Origin: Bacillota bacterium
GTDB taxonomy: Bacteria; Bacillota; Clostridia; Lachnospirales; Lachnospiraceae
Assembly (NCBI GenBank): GCA_023439125.1
Contig: JAEXOU010000002.1
Coordinates: 1 to 52,411 of the forward strand
Reading direction: 5' to 3'
DNA: 52,411 nt
Shown here: positions 20,224 through 27,726 of the stretch, piece by piece
How the letters are laid out: each line of letters begins with the position of its first letter
Position numbering within the stretch: the stretch's first letter is position 1
Position numbers and translations under genes: made by a program
The notes under the pieces: model-generated
Database searches by the model: none
Seen by the model: the letters and a program-made list of their open reading frames with translations, nothing else
What the model was told of the DNA's origin: nothing

Positions 20224-20857
20224 GTGAAAAAATTAGAATATAGATGTCCATGGTGTGGAGAATTATTAAATGATCCTTCAAAAAAAGGTAAAAGTAAAAT
20301 ATATTTTAAACAATTTGATCCATATGCGATTAAATGTAATTACTGTGATCATATGTCAACAAGAATAGCGACGGGTGCACCTGTGCTAATATTACTTGTG
20401 GGGATAGTAGTTGAATTAGTGAGCCCTATAACCATAAATTGCATGGATTCCATTTGCGATAGTGACATATTTAACTGTATATAGAATGTCATATGAGAGA
20501 AAAAGCACAGGAAGATGGTATCAGCACTTACCAATAGATATTTCTATAGGAACAGGATTCGTGCATTGGTATTCTTGTAAAGAAGGAGGAATTGGATTAC
20601 CAAGAATACGGATTCCGAATTATTTCATATTTCCAGTTTGCTTTGTTGATACAGACAATCGACCGATATCTCCAATGCTTTGCATGAGGTTTACAAAAAA
20701 GGAGTGGTGGAAATCGGGATGTAGGTATGATATCGAAACAATTATGGAAGATAATATGAAATATTTAAGAAATGATTTTCATAAATTTTATATTTATAGT
20801 GGTAGACAACCGATAGGCGTGGGGAATATCAAGATGGAATTACAGAAGAATCAATAG
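20224..20857 (+). pseudogene. Zinc-ribbon membrane protein gene broken by a frameshift
   Basis: GGAAGGAG precedes GTG 20224. The first frame encodes a zinc ribbon (CPWC...CNYC, about residues 8-43) and a hydrophobic helix, then stops at 20484. The +1 frame, open from 20,438, reads AWIPFAIVTYLTVYR, a second membrane helix, and continues to 20857. Fusing the frames near 20,430-20,445 gives one protein of about 210 residues with a ribbon, two membrane helices and a cytoplasmic tail. This is read as a single disrupted gene. The alternative is two overlapping genes, but the second frame has no ribosome site at its GTG (20462). Function unknown. Confidence 0.55.
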
Positions 20858-20894
20858 CATTATGAGGTTGAAAACTTAAGAGTATATAAACTAG

Positions 20895-21023
20895 ATAAAG
20901 TTTACCATTAGTATTGGGGAGCCACTGCCATATGGAAATGTTGAATATGAAAATGTATATGCCTCAATTACAAAGCAAATCGATATAATTGTACTTATAA
21001 TAAATAGGAGTTGGCGATCATGA
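20895..21023 (+). other. Short open frame without a start, possible gene remnant
   Basis: The frame reads FTISIGEPLPYGNVEYENVY and runs to TGA 21021-21023. It has no start codon or ribosome site and overlaps the next gene's start. The residue mix looks protein-like, so it may be the tail of a deleted gene, but this is weak. Confidence 0.25.
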
Positions 21024-21448
21024 AAAAAAGAAAGATAATTTTATGTTTAGCAATTTGCAGTGCAATTATATGTACATGCATAGCAATCTTTTTTATTAAA
21101 TTTATCATATCATTTGAAGTATACCGAAAAATAATTATACAGTATGAAGATGATTATGAGTACGACACCCCGAGTTTTAATGTGATAACGGTTGAATTGA
21201 TGAAAGAAAGATGTGATAAAAGCAATGATGAAAATCTTATAAGATTAGGTGAGTTACTAAAAACTGTAGATAGTGAGCATTATGATATATTAATTATTCG
21301 TGGGGGCAAGTTAGAATCATTTACAATGCGTTTGGATCATTCTTTCAATAAACCTTATGTTAAATATAGTAAAGGTAACCATAAAAATCATGTTGAATAC
21401 TACTTGATTAAAACTACTAATAGATACATTGATCAAGAAAGACAATAA
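21020..21448 (+). CDS. Small single-pass membrane protein of unknown function
   Basis: 142 residues from ATG 21020, with AGGAG nine bases upstream; TTG 21011 is in frame but less likely. A basic start (MKKRKK-like) and one strong hydrophobic segment (about 5-28) are followed by a soluble domain with ITVELMKERCDKSNDENL and YDILIIRGGK. No known domain was recognised. It is the only intact frame in a stretch of decayed genes between the ABC exporter and the interrupted lipoprotein gene, and may be a survivor of the same lost gene group. Confidence 0.55.
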   Translation: MKKRKIILCLAICSAIICTCIAIFFIKFIISFEVYRKIIIQYEDDYEYDTPSFNVITVELMKERCDKSNDENLIRLGELLKTVDSEHYDILIIRGGKLESFTMRLDHSFNKPYVKYSKGNHKNHVEYYLIKTTNRYIDQERQ

Positions 21449-21544
21449 ATTAGGTTTTGAGTACTGAAAACCTTTGGTGAGAAATGACCATAAGAATACC
21501 AAATACAACACGGAAAATCCAATTATTATACGAGTGACAAGCAC

Positions 21545-21599
21545 AATCCCCCTTGAGTTCGATATATTATGTAGTATCAGTGAGAATTCAAGGGGGATT
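21545..21599 (+). promoter_or_regulatory. Hairpin enclosing the ribosome site of the interrupted lipoprotein gene (copy 2)
   Basis: AATCCCCCTTGAGTTC (21545-21560) pairs with GAATTCAAGGGGGATT (21584-21599), with one G-T wobble. The right arm contains the ribosome site GGGGG, six bases before ATG 21603. The stem should hide the ribosome site. Both arms match the hairpin at 16123-16164, but the loop differs (23 bases here, 6 there). Confidence 0.6.
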
Positions 21600-21602
21600 T
21601 CA

Positions 21603-22029
21603 ATGAAAAAACGCATTGTTGCTTTATTCATTGTATCACTTATGATATTTAGTATTTGCGGTTGCAAGAAAAAGAGTAATCTGGTAGAAGTTGATCTGAC
21701 GGAAGTAGCTCATTCTATCTTTTACGCTCCAATGTATGTCGCAATTGAAGAAGGTTACTTTGAAGAGGAAGGATTAAAGATTAATCTAGTCAATGGGCTT
21801 GGTGCTGATAAGACGATGACTGCAGTGCTATCTGGAAATGCAGATATCGGGTTTATGGGATCGGAAGCTTCCATCTATGTTTATAACGAAGGTGAAAAAG
21901 ACTATGTAGTAAACTTTGCACAGTTAACACAACGCGCAGGTAACTTCTTAGTAGCAAGAGATAAGGCAATTGAGGGAGAATTTGACTGGAACTTATTAAA
22001 AGGAAAGACTGTAATCGGTGGAAGAATTG
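21603..22029 (+). pseudogene. 5' part of NMT1/NitT-TauT-type substrate-binding lipoprotein gene, split by the integrated element
   Basis: Starts MKKRIVALFIV with a lipobox (ICGC) and continues as a periplasmic-binding-type NMT1/SsuA domain, with SIFYAPMYVAIEEGYFEEEG and NADIGFMGSEA. At GGRIG it runs into element DNA and stops within two codons (TGA 22035-22037). The other half is at 29592-30160. Deleting 22030-29591 joins the codons in frame as GGRIGGMPQM, giving a full 331-residue protein of normal family length. As it stands the product is a 144-residue truncation. The intact protein would bind a small substrate for an ABC importer, but no permease or ATPase partner is nearby. Confidence 0.88.
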
Positions 22030-22052
22030 GTGATTGACATTAACTAATGTAA
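22018..22052 (+). repeat. attL of the integrated element
   Basis: Host half: GTGG (22018-22021) then AAGAATTG (22022-22029). Element half: GTGATTGA (22030-22037) then the inverted-repeat arm CATTAACTAATGTAA (22038-22052). The GGTG core is 22029-22032. Confidence 0.82.
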
Positions 22053-22072
22053 AAAATGTGTTTCGATAGGGA

Positions 22073-22113
22073 CAGAACAAGTCACCGGCTAAGTGAGCTG
22101 GTGGCTTGTTCTG
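22073..22113 (-). terminator. Strong hairpin downstream of the LysR gene
   Basis: CAGAACAAG (22073-22081) pairs with CTTGTTCTG (22105-22113), and inner CACC/GGTG and GCT/AGC pairs extend it. On the minus strand it lies about 60 bases after the LysR stop. A T-rich stretch follows only some 15 bases later, so termination is likely but not certain. Confidence 0.5.
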
Positions 22114-22171
22114 ACATAAAAGATAATGTTGTAGTAGTGCAAGTGATAATGATATCTTTATTCGACATATT

Positions 22172-23098
22172 TCAATAAAATGTTCTAAACATATTTCGCA
22201 GACTATCCTGAAGAATATTGGCGGCCTCGGATAGGATGATACCTGGGCGACGAACCAGAGCATAATCTCGGTAGACTGGTGATGAAAGCTGATAATAACA
22301 GGGGGTTATGGTAGGGTCTTTGATGGTGCCAATCAATATTTTAGGAATGAAGCCTACACCCATTCCAGAGGCAATCATCATATGTACTGTTTCCCAGTTC
22401 ATTGTCTCACATATTATATTGGGGTGAAACCCCGCTTCTTCGCAAAGTCTTAATCCAATCGTGGTAAATTTTTGTACCTTTTTAAGTCCTATGAAGGATT
22501 CATTTTTCATAAGTGAGAGATCAATGGTGGGATAATTTCCATCCTTTATTGCATTGGAAGGATAACTGATGTTAACAGAGTGATTCCTGTAAACAGCAAG
22601 AAAGATTTCTTCGTGATAAATGGTTTCATACTCTAGTAAGTCATTCTTGGGATAAAGGGGAAGTGTGCAGAAGTCCAGTTCCCCTTTAATAAGTTTATCT
22701 TCTAGGTTAACTGAAAACTCTTCGACAATGTCTACATTAATCTGTGGATATTGACGAAGGAAGTTCGGTAGAATATGAGGAAGATAATGCTGGCTGTAGA
22801 ATGGAGATATTCCCATATGAACAGTATCTTTTTCTATTACATTTAACATCATTACCTCATGACGCATAGCTTCATAAAAGTGTACTATTTGTTTTGAATA
22901 TAACAGAAAAGCTTTGCCTGCCGGTGTAAGCTCTGTTGTGTGGCCTTGTCTTGCAAACAAGGATGCACCAATTTCCTCTTCTATTTTTTTGATTTGCTGG
23001 CTCAGTGCAGATTGACTGATATACAGCGCATCAGCAGCGGCAGAGAGGGTCGGCATTTGAGATATGGTGATAAAATATTGAAAACATCGGATATTCAT
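22172..23098 (-). CDS. LysR-family transcriptional regulator
   Basis: 308 residues from ATG 23098, six bases after GGAGG; a TTG two codons upstream is less likely. The N-terminal winged helix-turn-helix (about 1-60) has the classic pattern, with LSAAADALYISQSALSQQIK and FARQGHTTELTPAGKAF. The C-terminal effector-binding domain (about 90-300) has the two-lobed LysR fold, with GISPFYSQHYLPHILPNF and MNWETVHMMIASGMGVGFIP. It is divergent from the TAXI-TRAP genes across a 180-base region with overlapping promoters, so it very probably controls them in response to the transported compound or a derivative. It is part of the element's cargo. Confidence 0.9.
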   Translation of the reverse strand: MNIRCFQYFITISQMPTLSAAADALYISQSALSQQIKKIEEEIGASLFARQGHTTELTPAGKAFLLYSKQIVHFYEAMRHEVMMLNVIEKDTVHMGISPFYSQHYLPHILPNFLRQYPQINVDIVEEFSVNLEDKLIKGELDFCTLPLYPKNDLLEYETIYHEEIFLAVYRNHSVNISYPSNAIKDGNYPTIDLSLMKNESFIGLKKVQKFTTIGLRLCEEAGFHPNIICETMNWETVHMMIASGMGVGFIPKILIGTIKDPTITPCYYQLSSPVYRDYALVRRPGIILSEAANILQDSLRNMFRTFY

Positions 23099-23115
23099 AG
23101 ACAACCTCCTCGAAT

Positions 23116-23130
23116 ATAAGTTTTTCTTAT
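23116..23130. promoter_or_regulatory. Candidate LysR-binding palindrome
   Basis: ATAAGTTTTTCTTAT is a perfect 5-bp dyad and contains the T-N11-A core (23117, 23129) typical of LysR sites. It lies between the lysR start and its promoter, which fits autoregulation. A second, wider dyad, TTATCCA...TGGATAA (23196-23202 and 23231-23237), lies in the TAXI leader. Confidence 0.5.
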
Positions 23131-23136
23131 GAATTT

Positions 23137-23165
23137 ATTCTATAATGATATTGGACATAATGCAA
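23137..23165 (-). promoter_or_regulatory. Promoter of the LysR gene
   Basis: On the minus strand TTGCAT (23165-23160), a 17-base spacer and TAGAAT (23142-23137). It overlaps the divergent TAXI promoter. Confidence 0.6.
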
Positions 23166-23179
23166 TACTCTAGTATAAA
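23151..23179 (+). promoter_or_regulatory. Promoter of the TAXI-TRAP operon
   Basis: TTGGAC (23151-23156), a 17-base spacer and TATAAA (23174-23179). It interleaves with the lysR promoter, so the two units probably compete or are jointly controlled. Confidence 0.65.
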
Positions 23180-23277
23180 ATGATTAAAAAGTAAGTTATC
23201 CAAATGATTTTATTAGATATAATTACTAAATGGATAATTTATTTTTTAAAAAATATACTTAAGAAAGAGGGAATTTT

Positions 23278-24300
23278 ATGAAAAAGACAATTGCTAGCTT
23301 ACTGATTATCTCTATGGTATCGTGTTTGTTCACAGGCTGTGGTAAAAGCAGTACTCCTGATGCTAACTCTGACAAGGTTGAAACCCGTTACTTGACTCTG
23401 TCTGCTGTTGCAGCCAGTTCCGGTCTGTTCCCTTATTGTGTTGCTTTAGGGAATGTTCTGAGCAAACTACCTGAACTGGACATTACTGTTGCTGAGTCTG
23501 GTGGTAATGTTGCCAACACTCAGGAACTTCGTATTGGAGAAGTTTCCATTGCAAACTCTATTTCCAATACTGACTACGAAAGCTATACTGGTACTGGATC
23601 TACTTTCACTGATCAACCCTTCACGGATGTCCGTATTCTGTGGTATTACGAGTCTACTCCTATTCAGGTGTTTGTAGCTGAGGATAGCGGTATAGACTCC
23701 CTATCCGATTTGGATGGTCAGGACTTCAATCCTGGTGGTACCGGTACTGCTGCTTCTGTTGTTATGCATGATGCACTGGATACTCTGAACATCCACCCAA
23801 AATACTTTGAAGCTGCACAGTCTGACGCTGGCGACGCTTATTCAAACCGTCAGATTGTTGGTTCTGTTAAGACCGGATCAGCTCCTGACAGTTACATTGT
23901 TCAGGCCAACACCAATCGCCCTGTTAAGCTAATCAACTTCACTGACGAAGAATTGACAGCCATTCTGTCTGCTATCCCATCCGTTACCACTGGGACTGTT
24001 CCTGCTGGTGCATATGACGGAATAGACTATGAGATTCAGACATTGTGTACATATCAAGGTATCCAGGTTGACATGAGTTTTTCTCAGGAGCTTGTTTACA
24101 AGATGTGGAAGGCTATGTGGGAAGATTATGATGAAATATGGAAGACCGCATACGTTAATGGCGCTAATAACAACATTCCTGAAATGACTTTACAGGCTGC
24201 AAAGACTCCTCTTCACGCCGGTACTGTTCAGTACCTGACCGAACTGGGTTATGAGGTTCCAGCTGAACTCATTCCTGAGGAGTACGTTCCTGTTCCATAA
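23278..24300 (+). CDS. TAXI-family TRAP transporter solute-binding lipoprotein
   Basis: Extracytoplasmic receptor that captures a solute and hands it to the TRAP permease encoded next. GAGGG precedes the ATG. A lipoprotein signal ends in FTGC, so Cys21 would be lipidated. The mature protein has TAXI features: an N-terminal TLSAVAASSGLFPYCVALG stretch, the DLDGQDFNPGGTGTA segment and the C-terminal family tail LTELGYEVPAELIPEE. The length of 340 is normal. TAXI systems move organic acids or amino acids such as glutamate or C4-dicarboxylates, but the ligand cannot be read from sequence. Codon use (CTG, ACC, GCC, GAC) is unlike the AT-rich genes outside the element and points to a foreign source. 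Confidence 0.9.
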   Translation: MKKTIASLLIISMVSCLFTGCGKSSTPDANSDKVETRYLTLSAVAASSGLFPYCVALGNVLSKLPELDITVAESGGNVANTQELRIGEVSIANSISNTDYESYTGTGSTFTDQPFTDVRILWYYESTPIQVFVAEDSGIDSLSDLDGQDFNPGGTGTAASVVMHDALDTLNIHPKYFEAAQSDAGDAYSNRQIVGSVKTGSAPDSYIVQANTNRPVKLINFTDEELTAILSAIPSVTTGTVPAGAYDGIDYEIQTLCTYQGIQVDMSFSQELVYKMWKAMWEDYDEIWKTAYVNGANNNIPEMTLQAAKTPLHAGTVQYLTELGYEVPAELIPEEYVPVP

Positions 24301-24373
24301 AAATTGAGAATAATCTGATTTGCTATAGTGAGGACGCGTCCTACATTCACCATGAGAGAAATTGGAGGTTACT

Positions 24374-26251
24374 ATGAGAAAATTAACAGGATTCTGGGGT
24401 ATCTTTGTGAAAGTACTTTCTGTAGCATTGATTCTGTTCCAGCTTTATACTACGGGCGTGCATCTATTCTCTGATATTATTCAGCGAAGTGTGCATCTGG
24501 CATTTGTTTTGACTCTGGTCTTTATCATGAAGCCTATGCGCAAGGGCAAGTGCTTAGACCATGTACCTTGGTACGACATACTTTTTGCGATTTTGTCTGC
24601 TGTAAGCTGTATTTATGTCACCACAATTTATGATGTGATTGTCTACCAACCTCTACAGTGGGTGTCTGTGTTTGACAAGGTATTTGCAGTAATTTTGGTT
24701 ATTTTGATACTGGAAGCTAGCCGTAGAAGTGTTGGGTGGACATTCCCAATTCTAGCTATCGCATTCTTGATTTATGCCTTTTATGGAGAGGCATTCCCTG
24801 ATATTTGGAGACACCAGAACTTCTCTTTTAATAAGATATTCCAGAATCTGTACCACAATGGTACAGGTATTTGGGGTACCATGTTGGGTCTATCTGCTGT
24901 TATGTTGGCAATGTTCAGTATTTTCAGCGCGATCCTATCTGGAACTGGTGGTGCTGAAACCTTTATTAAGATGGGTCAGCGTATTGCTGGGCGTTCCACC
25001 GGTGGTTCTGGTAAAATTGCTGTTATTGCATCCAGCTTGTTTGGACTGATTTCTGGCTCTGCTATGGGTAACGTTGTTGCTACCGGTGTGTTTACCATCC
25101 CTTCCATGAAAAAAGCCGGGTACTCAAACGAGTGGGCTGCAACTATCGAAAGTGTGTCATCAACTGGTGGCCAGATTCTACCTCCAATTATGGGTGCAGC
25201 AGCTTTCATTATGGCCTCCCTCATTGGTGAGGGCTATCTGACCATTGCAAAGGCTGCAATTCTACCTGCAATCCTGTTTTATGTTAGCTGCTTTATTGCC
25301 ATTCACTTAGTATCCAGCCGTGACGGTATTCGCGGTAATGATGAAAAACCTCATATTAAAGTTACCTCTTACATAACTATTATAGTGCCTTTGGTAATAT
25401 TCATTGCTTTCTTGTTGCGTGGCTACACCGTTACCATGGGTGCATTCTGGGCAACGATACTGGCATTGCTGACTTATATCTTCTGCTTCTTGTATGATAA
25501 CAGAAATATTAAGACTACATTAAAATCTACTGCTGATATTTGTTTCAACACATGTATTAAGGGCAGCTCTAGCATCGTGGAAATGTGCGGAATTTTGGCT
25601 GGTTCTCAGATTGTTATCGCTTTGATTTCTCTTACTGGTTTTGCAACCAAGCTATCTGGTGTTATTGTTTCTCTTGGTGGAAAAAGTGTATTCCTGTGTC
25701 TGGTGTGTTCGATGCTTGTTTGCATTCTACTAGGTATGGGTCTGCCTACCACTGCAGCGTATGTTCTAGGTGCCTCTGTCCTGTCACCAGCATTAATTAG
25801 TTTAGGTATCTCTCCACTGTGTGCGCACCTGTTTGTTATGTATTATGCCTGTCTGTCTGCAATTACACCACCTGTGTGTGTTGCAGTATTCATGGCTTCC
25901 GGTTTGGCAAAATCGAACTGGTTTAAGACAGGATGTATTAGCTGTATGGTTGCCTTACCGATATTCATCATTCCATTTACCTTCTGCTATAATCCTGCAC
26001 TGTTGCTGGAAGGAAGCTTGATGCAAGTAGCCTTTGCTGCAATAACTGCTGTGATTGGTGTTGTGATGATCAATGTATGTACCGTTGGCTATTTGCGCAG
26101 CAAAGTCAATGTTGTTACTCGTGCATTGTGCCTGATTGGTGGAGTATTGATGCTGATGCCTCAGTTACTGCCTAGTCTAATTGGCTTTGTAATCGGCGGC
26201 GCTGCCATAGTGGTTGCTTGGCGTAAGCCATCAACTCTACAAACGCAGTAG
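24374..26251 (+). CDS. Fused TRAP transporter permease (4TM/12TM, DctQ-DctM type)
   Basis: 625 residues from ATG 24374, after GGAGG; a TTG four codons earlier is less likely. The first ~140 residues hold about four membrane helices (DctQ-like). A long hydrophobic DctM-like half with about twelve helices follows, with the conserved SGSAMGNVVATGVFTIPSMK and SSTGGQILPPIMGAAAFIMA segments and a late GMGLPTTAAYVLGASVLSPA loop. Such fusions are typical partners of TAXI receptors and run on a sodium or proton gradient. The receptor gene ends 73 bases upstream; between them lies a short palindrome AGGACGCGTCCT (24332-24343). The PHP gene follows closely, so the three form one operon. Confidence 0.92.
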   Translation: MRKLTGFWGIFVKVLSVALILFQLYTTGVHLFSDIIQRSVHLAFVLTLVFIMKPMRKGKCLDHVPWYDILFAILSAVSCIYVTTIYDVIVYQPLQWVSVFDKVFAVILVILILEASRRSVGWTFPILAIAFLIYAFYGEAFPDIWRHQNFSFNKIFQNLYHNGTGIWGTMLGLSAVMLAMFSIFSAILSGTGGAETFIKMGQRIAGRSTGGSGKIAVIASSLFGLISGSAMGNVVATGVFTIPSMKKAGYSNEWAATIESVSSTGGQILPPIMGAAAFIMASLIGEGYLTIAKAAILPAILFYVSCFIAIHLVSSRDGIRGNDEKPHIKVTSYITIIVPLVIFIAFLLRGYTVTMGAFWATILALLTYIFCFLYDNRNIKTTLKSTADICFNTCIKGSSSIVEMCGILAGSQIVIALISLTGFATKLSGVIVSLGGKSVFLCLVCSMLVCILLGMGLPTTAAYVLGASVLSPALISLGISPLCAHLFVMYYACLSAITPPVCVAVFMASGLAKSNWFKTGCISCMVALPIFIIPFTFCYNPALLLEGSLMQVAFAAITAVIGVVMINVCTVGYLRSKVNVVTRALCLIGGVLMLMPQLLPSLIGFVIGGAAIVVAWRKPSTLQTQ

Positions 26252-26264
26252 ATGGGAGGAGCAT

Positions 26265-27179
26265 ATGAAAAAATCTTTCTTCCCGGATTCCGGCACATGG
26301 CTAAAAGGAAATATCCACTCTCATACTACACGGACGGATGGACTTTGTCCACCTGATCGGCAGATTCGTGACTACCTCGAGCAGGGATATGATTTTCTTG
26401 CTATTACAGATCATAATGTGGTTGATTCGCACAAGCTGGGAGAAAATATGGATATTTGCATGATCCCCGGTTGGGAGCGCGATATACGACATACCTCGGA
26501 GAACACCAAGTGCATTCATGTGGTTGGTTTGTACTCTGTAAATGCTGATGAAATGCCCGTGTGTGAGGAACGACGATATGAATGCAATGAAATTCAGAAT
26601 CAGCAATTGGTTGATGAAATGGTTGCTTGCAAAGAATTTGTGGTTTTGGCACATCCGCTATGGAGCAGAATGACACCAAGTGAAGTGCTAGATTTGTCTG
26701 GCTTCCACGCAATCGAGGTGTTCAATACTGGATGCGAACGTCTTATGCATGCAGGCCGAGCAGACTTGTACTGGGATCTGCTTTTGCAAAGTGGTCGTAA
26801 GGTCTGGGGCATTGCGTGTGATGACACCCATGGAAAGACTGCACGGAGCGATCGATTTGGTGGTTGGATAATGGTGAAATCCACAGAGCGTACTGCTTCT
26901 AGAATTATTGAAAATTTGAAAGATGGCCGCTTCTATCTGAGTCAGGGTCCAAAAATTTTGGACTGGGGAATAGAGGATGATAAAATCTATTTCAAATGTA
27001 GTCCTTGCAAGGAAATTCATATCATTTCATATCCTACAAGAGGACATAGTATTTATGCCAATAAGGGTGAAACTCTGACCGAGATTACCTATTCCCTAAA
27101 GGGAGCAGAGAAGTATATTCGCATCGAATGTATTGATGAAGATGGAAATTCTGCATGGACAAATCCACATTTCTTTTAA
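26265..27179 (+). CDS. PHP-domain metal-dependent hydrolase
   Basis: 304 residues from ATG 26265, with GGGAGGA just upstream. It has PHP metal-binding motifs: H18-S-H20 in NIHSHTTRTDG, D49-H50 in ITDHN, the AHP at His130 and D186-D187-T-H189. These residues bind two or three metals in PHP phosphoesterases. It is shorter than DNA-polymerase PHP domains and resembles stand-alone PHP proteins that hydrolyse phosphate esters. The last ~60 residues look like a beta-sandwich add-on. It is the third gene of the TAXI-TRAP operon, so it may act on the imported compound. That link is inferred from position only. Confidence 0.85.
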   Translation: MKKSFFPDSGTWLKGNIHSHTTRTDGLCPPDRQIRDYLEQGYDFLAITDHNVVDSHKLGENMDICMIPGWERDIRHTSENTKCIHVVGLYSVNADEMPVCEERRYECNEIQNQQLVDEMVACKEFVVLAHPLWSRMTPSEVLDLSGFHAIEVFNTGCERLMHAGRADLYWDLLLQSGRKVWGIACDDTHGKTARSDRFGGWIMVKSTERTASRIIENLKDGRFYLSQGPKILDWGIEDDKIYFKCSPCKEIHIISYPTRGHSIYANKGETLTEITYSLKGAEKYIRIECIDEDGNSAWTNPHFF

Positions 27180-27198
27180 GAGTTAAATACAAATCCAT

Positions 27199-27268
27199 CA
27201 GAGGTTGTAGAGCCTCTGGTGTATAAATTAAAACCGCTGAAAGCAGCTTACCGTTTTCAGCGGTTTTT
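27199..27268 (+). terminator. Terminator of the TAXI-TRAP-PHP operon
   Basis: CAGAGG/CCTCTG (27199-27204 with 27213-27218) is followed by a strong stem, AAACCGCTGAAA (27231-27242) with TTTCAGCGGTTTTT, which ends at 27268. The second stem with its T-run is a standard terminator. Confidence 0.85.
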
Positions 27269-27270
27269 AA

Positions 27271-27459
27271 TTTGTAATAATAAAAAGTTCGCGTAGCGTT
27301 TTTGGAAGGATTGTAGGAATTGATTGCTTTTTAGCTTATGTTAATAGTTATGGATTATTTGATGAAGCGAGTCCTCATTATGCTCATCAAGAGCATGTTA
27401 TCTATCCAAATAATTCTTCTGAGAATATTAGACAAACACAAGCTCATAGGTTTTACTAA
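27271..27459 (+). pseudogene. C-terminal remnant of an unrecognised gene inside the element
   Basis: The frame is open from 27271 to TAA 27457-27459 and reads GIDCFLAYVNSYGLFDEASP and onward to HRFY. It begins right after the operon terminator, with no start codon or ribosome site, so the 5' end of the gene seems to be lost. The protein-like content suggests that an earlier integrase-associated gene was cut when the transporter cargo was acquired. Family not recognised. Confidence 0.4.
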
Positions 27460-27491
27460 GCAGGTTCTTCTAACTAAAAGGAGTATACTAA

Positions 27492-27662
27492 TTGAGCAAA
27501 CCTATATATTTCATACATAGAACTCTTCATCACTCAAACGAAGAAATTGAAAAGAAAGTAAAAATGCTTCAAAATTTGGGGTTTCGCGTGTGTGTTATAT
27601 CCGATGGTGAGAATCTGGATATAGTATCTTGTTTTAAGAAGATTATTACCGATAATTTATAA
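27492..27662 (+). CDS. Small 56-residue protein encoded just upstream of the serine integrase
   Basis: Starts at TTG 27492, eight bases after a clear AAGGAG, and ends at TAA 27660-27662. It begins MSKPIYFIHRTLHHSNEEIE and contains LGFRVCVISDGENLD. It is basic to neutral with mixed alpha/beta character and no membrane segment. No family was recognised. The gene lies 64 bases upstream of the integrase and reads the same way. Small genes beside large serine integrases sometimes encode recombination directionality factors, so that role is possible but unproven. A C-terminal remnant lies immediately upstream. Confidence 0.55.
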   Translation: MSKPIYFIHRTLHHSNEEIEKKVKMLQNLGFRVCVISDGENLDIVSCFKKIITDNL

Positions 27663-27726
27663 GAATAAAATGATAAAATTTATGAGTGAGATATAGGTGT
27701 ATTTTTTTATGGGGGGCAATTTATAA

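Noticed and set aside
24332..24343. AGGACGCGTCCT as an operator or terminator
   Set aside because: Short palindrome with no T-run or matching second site; too little to call.
27338..27520. 60-codon ATG frame between the PHP and integrase genes
   Set aside because: Its composition is not protein-like; the overlapping frame ending at 27459 and the TTG gene at 27492 read better.
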